From NCBI RefSeq assembly GCF_030209575.1, contig NZ_JARVRS010000001.1, forward strand, positions 1,736,001-1,800,000: a DNA stretch of 64,000 nucleotides, written 5' to 3'. The notes beneath the pieces are model-generated. The model had not been told where the DNA came from, did no database searches, and saw only the letters and a program-made list of their open reading frames with translations. Shown here one piece after another: positions 16,558-25,719 of the stretch. This DNA is from Leifsonia sp. fls2-241-R2A-40a. Its GTDB lineage: Bacteria > Actinomycetota > Actinomycetes > Actinomycetales > Microbacteriaceae. Numbering within the stretch: the first letter of the stretch is position 1; each line of letters opens with the position of its first letter. A program made the position numbers and the translations under genes.

Positions 16558-17568
16558 TCAGGGCAGCGCGGGGGCGCTCTCCCGGGTGACCAGCGAGAAC
16601 GGCGCCAGTTCGTGGCGCCCCATGCCGTCGAAGCCGTCGATGCGTTCGAGCAGCATCTCCACCGCTCGCGACGCCAGGCCGCGCATGTCGGGGGCGACGG
16701 ACGTGAGCGACGGGTAGGTGACGGCCGTCATCGGGGTGTTGTCCCATCCCGTCACGGCGACGTCGTCGGGCACGTGGATGCCGCGCTCCTGCAGGGCGCG
16801 GAGCGCACCGATCGCCGCGAGGTCGTCGCGGCAGACCAGGCCGTCGAAGCGCAGGCCGTCGTCGAGTGCGGCCCCGACCGCCCGCACGGCGTTCCCGGCG
16901 GAGACCGCGACGCTGGAGATCAGCAATTCGGGCTCGGGCGTCAGCCCGGCCTCCTCGAGCGCCTGCTGGTAGCCCGCGATGCGGAGCTTCGAGGTGCGCG
17001 TCGGACGCGAGCTCTCGTGCCCGGCGAAGGCGATCCGCTTGCGGCCCTGCGCCAGCAGGTGCTCGGTTGCGGTGCGGGCTGCCTCCACATTGTCGATCAT
17101 GATGCGGTCGACGGTCAGCGGGGCCGCGTTCTCGCCGAGGACGACCAGCGGGATGTCCGTGCGCGTCTGCGCCAGCTCCGACGAGTTCATGACGCTCGGC
17201 TGGAAGATCATGCCGTCGACCAGGCCCGACTCGCCGGCCTGGACGACGGCCCGTTCGCCCTCGATCGTGCCTTCGGTCTGCTCGAGCAGGACCCGGTAGC
17301 CGCGGCGTTCCGCCTCGTCGGCGACGACGCGGGCGAGCTCGGCGAAGTAGGGGAGCGTCACGTCGGCGAATGCGAGCGCGAGGAGGCCCGTACGGCCCGT
17401 GGCGAGACGGCGGCCCATGATGTTGGGGCGGTAGCCCAGTTCGTCGATCGCGCGCTGTACGCGCTCGCGCATCGCCGGGCTGACATGGGCGTAATTGCGG
17501 ACGACATTGGAGACCGTCTTCATGGAGACGCCGGCGTGCTCGGCCACATCCTGGAGCCTGACTGCCAT
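16558..17568 (-). CDS. LacI-family transcriptional repressor
   Basis: 336 residues. The N-terminal helix-turn-helix VRLQDVAEHAGVSMKTVSNV and hinge helix (RRLATGRTG region) are diagnostic; a periplasmic-binding-protein-like sugar domain follows, with GRKRIAFAGHESSRPTRTSKLR and VAVTGWDNTPMTAVTYPSLTSV (shown here by their cores GRKRIAF and GWDNTP). It lies between the GH2 gene and the divergent ABC operon, and identical operators lie in both promoters. It therefore probably represses both until an imported oligosaccharide binds. A GGAAGGAGG ribosome site precedes ATG 17568. Confidence 0.92.
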   Translation of the reverse strand: MAVRLQDVAEHAGVSMKTVSNVVRNYAHVSPAMRERVQRAIDELGYRPNIMGRRLATGRTGLLALAFADVTLPYFAELARVVADEAERRGYRVLLEQTEGTIEGERAVVQAGESGLVDGMIFQPSVMNSSELAQTRTDIPLVVLGENAAPLTVDRIMIDNVEAARTATEHLLAQGRKRIAFAGHESSRPTRTSKLRIAGYQQALEEAGLTPEPELLISSVAVSAGNAVRAVGAALDDGLRFDGLVCRDDLAAIGALRALQERGIHVPDDVAVTGWDNTPMTAVTYPSLTSVAPDMRGLASRAVEMLLERIDGFDGMGRHELAPFSLVTRESAPALP

Positions 17569-17647
17569 GGTGCCTCCTTCCCTGTCCGTCGGAGCGTTGC
17601 TCGCGGGGTCACTCTACAGTGGGCTGGGCACCGCGGCATCGGCTGGG

Positions 17648-17676
17648 TTGACATGCCATGTGCAGCGCTGTAAATT
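17648..17676 (+). promoter_or_regulatory. sugar-operon promoter with LacI-type operator
   Basis: TTGACA (17648-17653), 17-bp spacer, TAAATT (17671-17676): close to a consensus sigma-70 promoter. The operator TGCAGCGCTGTA (17661-17672) covers the spacer and the start of the -10. Transcription would begin ~85 nt before the binding-protein ATG. Confidence 0.82.
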
Positions 17677-17771
17677 CACGGGACATGCCGCGTGTACCGG
17701 CTCCAGCACCATCGATCACGTTCTTGCCACAGCGGAGAGCGCGTGAACGGACCACTCAAGGGAGAGATCAC

Positions 17772-19085
17772 ATGAAGAAGCGATTCGCCGCACGCGCGAT
17801 CGCGCTGGCCGTCACAGCGGGCCTCGGCCTCGCGCTGACGGCCTGCGGAAGCAGCGCCGGGTCGGGAGGCGCCGAAGTCGCCTCGGGCGACTACACCGGA
17901 CCCAAGGTCAACATCAGCTTCTGGAACGGCTGGACGGGCGGCGCGGCCCCCGTGCTGGTCCCGAAGCTGATCGACAAGTTCAACTCCGAGCACAAGAACA
18001 TCGTGGTCAAGGACGTTCCGATGGAGTGGGCGGACATCGCCCGCAAGATGCCGCTCGCGGTCAAGGCGGGCAAGGGCCCGGACGTCGCGGTCGGCCACGG
18101 CGACGACATCGCCACCTACGCGGCTCAGGGGCTCGTCCTCAAGTCGGACAGCATCGTCAAGTCGCTCGGCTACAAGGCCAGCGACTTCCCGGAGGGCCTG
18201 CTCGACGCAGGCAAGTACAACGGCGGCCAGTACGCCGTGCCGTGGAGCGTCACCCCGCTCGGCCTGTACGTCAACAAGGACGTCATGCAGTCGGCCGGCC
18301 TCGACCCCAACGCGATCCCGCAGGACCAGGAGTCGTACCTCGCCGCGCTCGACAAGCTGAAGGCGGCGGGCGTCCAGGGCGAATGGGTCGACGGCTACGT
18401 CTTCACCGGCACCTTCGAGTTCGAGAGCCTGCTGTGGCAGTACGGCGGCGACCTCTTCAACAAGGACGTCAGCAAGGCGACCTTCAACTCCGACGCCGGC
18501 GTCAAGGCGCTGACCTGGATGACCGACCTGATCAAGAAGGGCTACAGCCCGGCGAACGTCGCTCAGGACGGCAACATCAACGCACTCATCGCCGGCAAGA
18601 CCGCCTTCAACTGGAACGGCGTCTGGCAGACCACGAACACCGCGTTCGACAAGCTGAAGTGGCAGGCCGTGGCCGTGCCGCAGATCGGCGACCAGAAGGC
18701 CGTCTGGTCCAGCTCCACCCACTGGATGTTCATGAACAACAAGGGGCAGGACAAGAACAAGACCGCTGCCGCCGCGACCTTCGTCAAGTGGATGAACGAC
18801 AACTCGGCCGACTGGCCGCAGACCGGTGAGCTCCCCGCCAAGAACTCGGTCCGCGAGGACCCGAAGCTGGTGCAGGACTACCCGAACCTGAAGCCGTTCC
18901 TCGACGAGCTGCAGTACGCCCACTACGAGCCGATCGCCCCCGGGATCACCACGGTGGAGGCCACCATCACCACCGCCGTGAACGAGGCCGTGACCGGCAA
19001 GAAGTCGCCGAAGCAGGCGCTGGACGACGCAGCCGCGAAGGCCGACACCCTGCTGAAGCAGAACAAAGCGAAGTACGGTGACTGA
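17772..19085 (+). CDS. ABC transporter sugar-binding lipoprotein
   Basis: 437 residues starting MKKRFAARAIALAV, a lipoprotein signal peptide with lipobox LTAC at ~residue 25, followed by a family-1 extracellular solute-binding fold (ISFWNGWTGG near the N-terminus, FNWNGVWQTTN in the middle). It captures the sugar outside the membrane for the two permeases immediately downstream. A GGGAGAG site precedes ATG 17772; a longer frame starting upstream would lie in the promoter. It is first gene of a six-gene overlapping operon. No ATPase gene is present, so a shared MsiK-type ATPase is inferred. Confidence 0.92.
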   Translation: MKKRFAARAIALAVTAGLGLALTACGSSAGSGGAEVASGDYTGPKVNISFWNGWTGGAAPVLVPKLIDKFNSEHKNIVVKDVPMEWADIARKMPLAVKAGKGPDVAVGHGDDIATYAAQGLVLKSDSIVKSLGYKASDFPEGLLDAGKYNGGQYAVPWSVTPLGLYVNKDVMQSAGLDPNAIPQDQESYLAALDKLKAAGVQGEWVDGYVFTGTFEFESLLWQYGGDLFNKDVSKATFNSDAGVKALTWMTDLIKKGYSPANVAQDGNINALIAGKTAFNWNGVWQTTNTAFDKLKWQAVAVPQIGDQKAVWSSSTHWMFMNNKGQDKNKTAAAATFVKWMNDNSADWPQTGELPAKNSVREDPKLVQDYPNLKPFLDELQYAHYEPIAPGITTVEATITTAVNEAVTGKKSPKQALDDAAAKADTLLKQNKAKYGD

Positions 19086-20061
19086 CACCACTTCGATCGT
19101 GGCGCCCCGGGAGACCGGGGCGCCACGCCCGTCCCGTTCCGGCAGAGGAGCCGGCCGGCGCCCGGGTGCGCCGCGCCGCACGGGCATCGCCTACCTGTTC
19201 CTGGCACCGTTCCTCGTGCTGTTCATCGTGTTCGTGCTGGCTCCCGCCGTCTTCGGCCTGTGGATCAGCCTCACGAACTGGAGCCCGTTCCGGGCCACCC
19301 AGAAGTTCATCGGGCTGCAGAACTACCTCGACCTGTTCACTCCCGATAGCGCGACCTCCGGCGACTTCTGGCAGTCGATGGCCGCGACCGGCATCTTCAC
19401 ACTGGCGAGCGTGCCGTTCCTGCTGCTCATTCCGCTGCTGGTCGCGGTGCTGCTGAACCAGAAGATCCGCGCCGGCTCATTCTTCCGCGGCGTCTTCTTC
19501 GCCCCGTACGTGCTCGGCGTCGCCGTCATCAGCGTGATCTGGAAGTACCTGCTCGACACCCAGGCCGGCATCATCAACCACCTGCTCGGGATGCTCGGCC
19601 TGCCGGACAACCTGCCGTGGACCGTCGACGTGCCGTGGGTGTGGGTCACCCTGGCCGGCGTCACGGTCTGGTGGACCATGGGCTTCAACACCGTGATCAT
19701 TCTCGCCGGGCTCAAGGGCATCAGCCCCGACCTCTACGAGGCCGCAGCGCTCGACGGCGCGGGCCCCTGGCGCCAGTTCATCAGCGTCACGCTCCCGGGC
19801 CTCCGCCAGGTCATGACCTTCGTCATCACAATCACGATCCTGGCGAGCGCCAATATGTTCGGTCAGTCGTTCCTGATCACCAAGGGCGGCCCGGGCAACA
19901 CGACCCGCACGGCGATCATGTACATCGCCGACCAGGGCCTGTCGCAGAACAACCTGGCCGCGGCGGCAGCGATGAGCTACGTGCTCTTCGCCTTCCTCGC
20001 GATCATCAGCATCATCAACTTCCGCCTGCAGCGGGAGCGCGCAGAGAAGAACATGCCATGA
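19078..20061 (+). CDS. ABC sugar transporter permease 1 (MalF-like)
   Basis: 327 residues with six or seven membrane helices after a ~35-residue Arg/Gly-rich cytoplasmic N-terminus. The ATPase-contact loop is EAAALDGAGPWRQF...LPGLR, the EAA motif of binding-protein-dependent permeases. The GTG start overlaps the end of the binding-protein gene by 8 bp, and its stop overlaps the next permease (ATGA). The length and leading extension fit the MalF/UgpA class. Confidence 0.92.
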   Translation: MTDTTSIVAPRETGAPRPSRSGRGAGRRPGAPRRTGIAYLFLAPFLVLFIVFVLAPAVFGLWISLTNWSPFRATQKFIGLQNYLDLFTPDSATSGDFWQSMAATGIFTLASVPFLLLIPLLVAVLLNQKIRAGSFFRGVFFAPYVLGVAVISVIWKYLLDTQAGIINHLLGMLGLPDNLPWTVDVPWVWVTLAGVTVWWTMGFNTVIILAGLKGISPDLYEAAALDGAGPWRQFISVTLPGLRQVMTFVITITILASANMFGQSFLITKGGPGNTTRTAIMYIADQGLSQNNLAAAAAMSYVLFAFLAIISIINFRLQRERAEKNMP

Positions 20062-20951
20062 CGACCACGACCGCTCCCGAGAAGACCGCGACGACGCGGA
20101 ACATCCGCGCCCGTCGTAAGCCGACGCCGCAGGCCTCGCTCCGGAAGACGATGCTCTACGCCGTGCTCATCGTGCTGGCGCTGGCCGTCATCCTGCCGCT
20201 GGCGTGGATCCTGCTGACGTCGTTCAAGACGGACGGCGACGCCATCCGCAACCCGTACTCCGCCTTCCCCAACCCGTTCTCGACCGAGGCGTACACCACG
20301 CTCGCGAGCGGGCAGCAGCCCGTTTTCCGCTGGTTCCTGAACAGCCTCGCGGCGGCCGCGCTGCAGACGGTGATAATCCTGGTCACCGCCTCGATGGCGG
20401 CCTACGCGCTGGCCCGCCTGGAGTTCTGGGGCAAGCGGATCGTCTTCGGCCTGATCATCTCGACGCTGCTGGTGCCGCCGGTGATCTTCCTGATCCCGAA
20501 CTACCTCATCGTGCAGAACCTCGGCTGGCTCGACACCATCTGGGCGATCACGATCCCGGGAGCCGCGAGCGCCTTCGGCGTGTTCTTCCTGCGCCAGTTC
20601 TTCGTGGGGCTGCCGGCCGAGATCGAGGAGGCCGCGCGCATCGACGGCGCGGGGGACTTCCGCATCTTCCTGCAGATCGTCCTCCCGCTCGCCCGGCCGG
20701 CTCTTGCGACCCTCGCCGTGCTGAGCTTCCTGGCGAACTGGAACGACTTCCTGTGGCCGGTCTACGTGCTGCTCAGCCCGGAGAACCTCACGCTGCAGCC
20801 GGGTCTGTCCCAGCTGCAGGGCGCCTACTCCACCCACTACGCCATCGTCATGGCGGGCGCGGTCATCGCGTCGGTGCCGGTGCTCATCCTGTTCTTCTTC
20901 GCGCAGAAGCAGATCGTGGAGAGCGTCGCCACCAGCGGGGTCAAGGGATGA
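20058..20951 (+). CDS. ABC sugar transporter permease 2 (MalG-like)
   Basis: 297 residues with six membrane helices and the EAA motif EEAARIDGAGDFRIF...LPLARPA. The ATG at 20058 overlaps the stop of permease 1 by 4 bp, which fixes the start although the frame stays open upstream. It forms the membrane channel with permease 1. Its own stop overlaps the ATG of the first GH43 gene. Confidence 0.93.
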   Translation: MTTTTAPEKTATTRNIRARRKPTPQASLRKTMLYAVLIVLALAVILPLAWILLTSFKTDGDAIRNPYSAFPNPFSTEAYTTLASGQQPVFRWFLNSLAAAALQTVIILVTASMAAYALARLEFWGKRIVFGLIISTLLVPPVIFLIPNYLIVQNLGWLDTIWAITIPGAASAFGVFFLRQFFVGLPAEIEEAARIDGAGDFRIFLQIVLPLARPALATLAVLSFLANWNDFLWPVYVLLSPENLTLQPGLSQLQGAYSTHYAIVMAGAVIASVPVLILFFFAQKQIVESVATSGVKG

Positions 20952-21907
20952 CCGTCCGCCGGGCAGCCGCCGCGATCGGCGCCGCGTTCGCGCTCGCTGC
21001 CGGTCTCGTCGGCTGCTCGGCGGGATCCGGCCCCAGCGCGGAGCCGTCGCCGTCGATCGCGCCGTTCCAGATCGACAGCGACTTCCCCGACCCCGGCGCG
21101 CTCGTCGTCGGCGACCGGGTCTACGCGTACGCCACGAACACCCCGGCGCTGAACGTGCAGGTCGCGACCAGTGGCGACATGAAGACCTGGAAGATGAGCG
21201 ACCAGGATGCGCTGCCGACGCTGCCGTCGTGGGCGCTGCCGGGCAAGACCTGGGCTCCGGGGCCGGCGAAGCTCGCCGACGACCGGTTCGCGCTCTACTT
21301 CACGGCATCGGATGCCGCGAGCAGGTACCAGTGCATCGGCGTCGCCTTCGCCGACAAGCCCGAGGGTCCGTTCGCGTCGACCGCCGACAAGCCGCTGGTC
21401 TGCCCGGTCGAGGAGGGCGGGGCGATCGATGCCAGCGTCACCTCGGACGCCGACGGCCAGCGCTACCTGGTGTGGAAGTGCGGCTACGACACCTGGATCC
21501 ACGTCCAGCCGCTCTCGGCCGACGGCGCCTCGCTCACGGGCGAGCCGACGAAGCTGATCAAGCAGACCGAGTCGTGGGAGGGAACGCTCGTAGAGGCGCC
21601 GGTGATCGTCCGGCACGGCGACGAGTACGTGCTCCTCTACTCCGCGAACGACTACTCCAACTCCTCCTACGTGACGGGCGTCGCGACGGCCAAGAGCCTG
21701 CTCGGCCCCTACACGAAGTCCACGAAGCCGCTGCTGTCGACGCCCGGCTCCGAAGGCCGCTACCTGGGGCCCGGCGGGGAGGACCTGGTGACGTTCCGCG
21801 GCAGGGACTGGATGCTCTTCCACTCCTGGGACGAGGCGTTCGCCTACCGCGGGATGCACGCCGTCCCGGTCACCTGGCGGAACGGGCTCCCGGAGCTGTC
21901 GTCGTGA
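20948..21907 (+). CDS. GH43-family glycosidase, lipoprotein
   Basis: 319 residues with a lipoprotein signal (lipobox LVGC at ~20-23) and a five-bladed beta-propeller. The GH43 triad can be placed as Asp in DSDFPDPG (base), Asp in GGAIDASV (pKa modulator) and Glu in TLVEAPVIV (acid). It is anchored outside the membrane, where it would release arabinose- or xylose-containing oligosaccharides for the importer. ATG 20948 overlaps the upstream stop by 4 bp. Exact linkage specificity is not visible. Confidence 0.85.
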   Translation: MTVRRAAAAIGAAFALAAGLVGCSAGSGPSAEPSPSIAPFQIDSDFPDPGALVVGDRVYAYATNTPALNVQVATSGDMKTWKMSDQDALPTLPSWALPGKTWAPGPAKLADDRFALYFTASDAASRYQCIGVAFADKPEGPFASTADKPLVCPVEEGGAIDASVTSDADGQRYLVWKCGYDTWIHVQPLSADGASLTGEPTKLIKQTESWEGTLVEAPVIVRHGDEYVLLYSANDYSNSSYVTGVATAKSLLGPYTKSTKPLLSTPGSEGRYLGPGGEDLVTFRGRDWMLFHSWDEAFAYRGMHAVPVTWRNGLPELSS

Positions 21908-22833
21908 CGGACACCGCCGTGCGCGTGACGCGCCACTGGGGTCCGGTCTGGGAGGGGTACTTCGCCGACCCGTTCGTCCTGCGCCTGGCGGACGGCGGCT
22001 ACGTCGCCTACGGCACGCACCCGGGCAGCGATGGCGACCGGGTGTTCGAGGCGCTCGTCTCCGACGACCTCGTCGGGTGGGAGTCGGCCGGCGCGGTGCT
22101 CGAGCGCGTGCCCGACCAGCTCGGCGACGACTACTGGGCGCCCGAGGTGGCCGAGGTCGACGGCGCCTACTGGATGTACTACTCGGTCGGGCGCGGGATC
22201 GAGGGGCACCATCTGCGCGTCGCCCGTGCCGACGCCTCGACCGGACCGTTCCGCGACCTCGGCGTCGATCTGACGCCGGACGAGCTGTTCGCCATCGACG
22301 CGCACCCGTTCCGCGATGCGGACGGACGCTGGTACCTCTTCTTCGCCCGGGACGTGCTCGACCACGAGCGACCCGGCACGCACCTCGCCGTCGCCCCGCT
22401 GGATGCCGGAATGGCGTCCCTCGCCGGCCCGGTCGTCCCCGTGCTCGCGCCGAACGCCGATTGGCAGCTCTACGAGCGCGACCGCCTCATCCACGGCCGC
22501 CGCTTCGACTGGCACACCCTCGAGGGCCCCGCGGTCGTCGAGCGTGACGGACGCTACTGGCTGACCTACTCGGGCGGTGCCTGGACCGGTCCCGGCTACG
22601 CGGTCGGCGTCGCCACCGCCGAGCACCCCCTCGGACCCTGGTCGCACGTCGACCAGCCGGCCCTGCTCCGCAGCGGCGGCGATCTGCGGGGTCCCGGCCA
22701 CAACTCCCTCACCGTCGCGCCGGACGGCACGGACATCATCGCGTTCCACTCCTGGGACGCCGACGAGACTGCGCGGCGCCTGCACCTGGGCTCGCTGCGG
22801 ATCGAAGACACCGAGAAGGAGAGAGCATCATGA
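21904..22833 (+). CDS. GH43-family glycosidase, cytoplasmic
   Basis: 309 residues without a signal peptide. The triad is Asp in GYFADPFVL, Asp in FAIDAHPF and Glu in HTLEGPAVV. Together with the exported paralogue upstream this suggests a two-step scheme: one GH43 cuts outside, this one finishes the imported oligosaccharides inside. The GTG start overlaps the previous stop by 4 bp, and its own stop overlaps the ATG of the dioxygenase gene. Confidence 0.85.
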   Translation: MTDTAVRVTRHWGPVWEGYFADPFVLRLADGGYVAYGTHPGSDGDRVFEALVSDDLVGWESAGAVLERVPDQLGDDYWAPEVAEVDGAYWMYYSVGRGIEGHHLRVARADASTGPFRDLGVDLTPDELFAIDAHPFRDADGRWYLFFARDVLDHERPGTHLAVAPLDAGMASLAGPVVPVLAPNADWQLYERDRLIHGRRFDWHTLEGPAVVERDGRYWLTYSGGAWTGPGYAVGVATAEHPLGPWSHVDQPALLRSGGDLRGPGHNSLTVAPDGTDIIAFHSWDADETARRLHLGSLRIEDTEKERAS

Positions 22834-23693
22834 GCGACGACGTGCCCCGCGCGACCCCGTCGATCCCGGACACCGCCGGGCTGGAGCCGGAGATTCGGGA
22901 GGCCGTCACCGCTCTGTACACCGACGGCACGGTCGGCATGAAGGGCGCCTTCACCCCGGAATGGGCCGACCGCCTCCGCGAGGACATCGAGGTCGCCTTC
23001 GACGACGCGCTGCAGCGTCCCGGCGGCGCCGTCGGCCGGGGCACGAAGCGGTACTACGTCGAGATCCACCCGGAGCAGATGCGCGGGTGGCTGGAGCTCG
23101 TCGACCACCCGTGGGTCCGCGGGGTCTGCGAGGCCGTGCTCGGCCCGGACTACCAGATCATCGAGCTCGGCTTCGACGTCCCCGGCCCTGGCGCGAAGGA
23201 TCAGCCGTGGCACCGCGACTTCCCGATGCCGGACGAGACGAAGCAGACCGGGCGTCTCACCTCGCTCGCGTTCAACCTGACCGCGGTCGACACCGAGGCG
23301 GACATGGGGCCGTTCGAGATCGCGCCGGGGACCCAGTGGGACCTGCCCGTCGGCTTCGAGCACGAGATGTTCCCGGACTCGAGCCTCTACCCGCGCTTCC
23401 TCGAGCGCGCCGTGCGCAAGTATCCGCAGCGCGGCGACATCTCCGCGCGCTCGGCGCTGACGCTGCACCGCGGCACGGAGAACACCTCCCAGAAGTCGCG
23501 TCCCGTCCTGGTGCTCGGCGTGGATGCGCCGGGCGCGGGCAACGCGGAGCATCACGACATGCAGGTCACCCACGGGTTCTACGACGCGCTCCCGGAGCGG
23601 GTCAAGCGCCACCTGGTGTGCCCGGTGGTGGATGAGCTCACGCCGATCACGCAGAAGCACACGATCGAGGGCCTGATGATGGGCGACGCCTGA
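22830..23693 (+). CDS. phytanoyl-CoA dioxygenase (PhyH)-family Fe(II)/2-oxoglutarate oxygenase
   Basis: 287 residues. The 2-His-1-Asp iron site is visible as WHRDFPMP (His-x-Asp) and a distal His in LTLHRGTENTS. Arg residues at the end of the double-stranded beta-helix could bind 2-oxoglutarate. Such enzymes hydroxylate small organic molecules. It is an unexpected final gene for a sugar-uptake operon: it overlaps the GH43 gene by 4 bp, so it is truly part of it. Perhaps it oxidises a substituent carried by the glycan; the substrate is unknown. Confidence 0.83.
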   Translation: MSDDVPRATPSIPDTAGLEPEIREAVTALYTDGTVGMKGAFTPEWADRLREDIEVAFDDALQRPGGAVGRGTKRYYVEIHPEQMRGWLELVDHPWVRGVCEAVLGPDYQIIELGFDVPGPGAKDQPWHRDFPMPDETKQTGRLTSLAFNLTAVDTEADMGPFEIAPGTQWDLPVGFEHEMFPDSSLYPRFLERAVRKYPQRGDISARSALTLHRGTENTSQKSRPVLVLGVDAPGAGNAEHHDMQVTHGFYDALPERVKRHLVCPVVDELTPITQKHTIEGLMMGDA

Positions 23694-23929
23694 AGCCATC
23701 GCGGCGGCCGCGCATTTCCCGTCCGTGCATTTCCCGTTAAACCCACGATGCCGGGCTATGGGAAGACTAGGGTTTCTTCACACGGCCCGGCATACGTTCG
23801 GGGTTACTCCGGATGGATATTCGGGTTCCTCCGGCGCTCTTCGAGACTACACGAAAGTGCCCGTTGTGTCGGTCGTTTGGAGGACATCTTTGTACCCCGG
23901 CCTGCCCCCAGTTTGAGGGGCACGGGCTC
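23694..23929. terminator. intergenic region with hairpin between convergent operons
   Basis: No gene. ATGCCGGGC (23748-23756) pairs with GCCCGGCAT (23785-23793). It is preceded by two copies of GCATTTCCCGT (23712-23722 and 23727-23737) at 15-bp spacing. It probably terminates the sugar operon and perhaps the leftward operon too. Nothing else recognisable from 23794 to 23929. Confidence 0.5.
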
Positions 23930-25000
23930 CTACGCCTTCAGCTCCTGGGTGAGCGCCGCGACGAACGCGTCGATGTCGTCCTCCGTCGTGTCGAAGGCGC
24001 ACATCCAGCGGACCTCGTTGTTGGCCGCATCCCAGTCGTAGAAGCGGAAGTGCTCGCGCAGGCGGTCGGCGACGCCGGACGGCAGCGTGGCGAAGACGCC
24101 GTTGGCCTCCGTCTTCTGGCTGAAGCCGACTCCCTCGATGCTGCCGTCGGCGATGCCCGCCTCGAGAGCAGTGCGCAGCCGGGTCGCCATCGCGTTGGCG
24201 TGCGACGCGGACCGCAGGTACAGGTCGTCGGTGAGCAGGGCGATCAGCTGAGCCGAGATGAAGCGCATCTTGGAGGCGAGCTGCATGTTCAGCTTCCGGA
24301 GGTACACCAGACCTTCGGACGCCTTGGGGTTGAGCACCGCGACGGCCTCGCCGTACAGCATCCCGTTCTTCGTGCCGCCGAAGCTGAGCACGTCGACGCC
24401 CGCGTCCGTCGTGAACGCCCGCAGCGGCACTCCGAGCGTGGCCGCGGCGTTCGAGATGCGGGAGCCGTCCATGTGGAGCTTCATCCCCAGCTTGTGCACG
24501 TGATCGGCGATCGCGCGGATCTCCTCGACCGTGTACGCCGTGCCCAGCTCGGTGGTCTGCGTGATCGAGACGACGAGCGGCTGCGCGCGGTGCTCGTCTC
24601 CCCATCCCCACGCCTCGCGGTCGATGAGCTCGGGAGTGAGCTTGCCGTCCGGGGTCTCGACCTGCAGCAGCTTGATGCCGGCGACCTTCTCGGGCGCCCC
24701 GGCCTCGTCCGTGTTGATGTGCGCGGTCTTCGCGCAGACCACGGCACCCCACCGCGGGAGCATCGACTGCAGGCCGACCACGTTCGCGCCGGTGCCGTTG
24801 AAGACGGGGTAGACCTCGACGCCCTCGCCGAAGTGCTCGGCGAACACCTCGTGCAGGCGGGCGGTGTAGACGTCCTCGCCGTAGGCGATCTGGTGGCCGT
24901 TGTTGGCCGCCGCGATCGCGTCGAGGATCTCGGGATGCACGCCGGCGTAGTTGTCGGAGGCGAAACCGCGGAGGGCGAGGTCGTGGAGTTGAAGCGTCAC
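23930..25000 (-). CDS. low-specificity L-threonine aldolase (PLP enzyme)
   Basis: 356 residues of fold-type I PLP enzyme. The Schiff-base lysine lies in SFGGTKNGML, preceded by the cofactor-phosphate region NGTGANVVGLQ and the Asp/His segment HMDGSRISNAA. It splits L-threonine or allo-threonine into glycine and acetaldehyde. The GTG start overlaps the stop of the SDR gene by 4 bp (GTGA), making it last gene of a three-gene coupled operon with the SDR and DUF6421 genes. Related beta-eliminating lyases share the fold, but this motif set fits threonine aldolase best. Confidence 0.88.
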   Translation of the reverse strand: MTLQLHDLALRGFASDNYAGVHPEILDAIAAANNGHQIAYGEDVYTARLHEVFAEHFGEGVEVYPVFNGTGANVVGLQSMLPRWGAVVCAKTAHINTDEAGAPEKVAGIKLLQVETPDGKLTPELIDREAWGWGDEHRAQPLVVSITQTTELGTAYTVEEIRAIADHVHKLGMKLHMDGSRISNAAATLGVPLRAFTTDAGVDVLSFGGTKNGMLYGEAVAVLNPKASEGLVYLRKLNMQLASKMRFISAQLIALLTDDLYLRSASHANAMATRLRTALEAGIADGSIEGVGFSQKTEANGVFATLPSGVADRLREHFRFYDWDAANNEVRWMCAFDTTEDDIDAFVAALTQELKA

Positions 25001-25719
25001 CCGTCCATCCTCTCAGGCTCCAGCGGCAGGCGACGGCCGTTGACCGTCGCAGCGTCCTGTTCCCACAGCCGGACGACGTCGTCGCCGAGCTGCGACTCGA
25101 GGCCCTCCAGCGCCTTCACCACGAAGATCGCGGCGGCGGACTGCGGCGCCTGCTTGCTGAAGCCCTGCGCGATCGCGCGCACCCAGGCGTCGGCCGCCGC
25201 CTTGGCCGCGGCGTAGTTCGCGCCGCCCGGGAACGGCTTCTCCACCGAGGTCGACGACACGACGGCGAGACGCCCGGCAGGGGACGCGACCAGGTCGTCG
25301 AAGAAGACGCGGGTGGTGTTCCGGAGGGTGCGGAAGCCGCGCTCCAGGAAGTCCCAGTCCTCGTCGCTCTGCCCGGCGAGGCCGCCGCCGCCGCGCCAGC
25401 CTCCGACGAGGTGGATGAGGCCGTCCACCCGGCCGGACTCCGAGTGGACGCGCGCGGCGAGCTCGGCCACCGCATCCCGATCGGCGAGGTCGCAGGCGTA
25501 CGTCTGGACGCCGGGCACGGCGGCCTCGAGCGTGGCCAGCGCCTCCTGCCGGGTGCCGACCGCGACGACCGAAGCACCGGCGGCCACGAGAGCGCGCGCG
25601 ACGGCTTCGCCGGAGGCGCTGGTGGCGCCTGCGATCAGGACGAGCCGTCCGGCCACGCCCGACGGCCCGGACTCCGAGGAGGTCCGGGCCGCCGGGTGCG
25701 CCGTGGGGGCGTCGGTCAT
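24997..25719 (-). CDS. short-chain dehydrogenase/reductase
   Basis: 240 residues. The nucleotide motif is GATSASGEAVA (a variant TGxxxGxG), with CDLADRDAV following and the catalytic YAAAK near 175. The ATG at 25719 overlaps the stop of the DUF6421 gene by 4 bp; the frame is open much further upstream but reads against that gene. Substrate unknown. The operon with DUF6421 and threonine aldolase suggests a shared, uncharacterised pathway. Confidence 0.85.
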   Translation of the reverse strand: MTDAPTAHPAARTSSESGPSGVAGRLVLIAGATSASGEAVARALVAAGASVVAVGTRQEALATLEAAVPGVQTYACDLADRDAVAELAARVHSESGRVDGLIHLVGGWRGGGGLAGQSDEDWDFLERGFRTLRNTTRVFFDDLVASPAGRLAVVSSTSVEKPFPGGANYAAAKAAADAWVRAIAQGFSKQAPQSAAAIFVVKALEGLESQLGDDVVRLWEQDAATVNGRRLPLEPERMDG

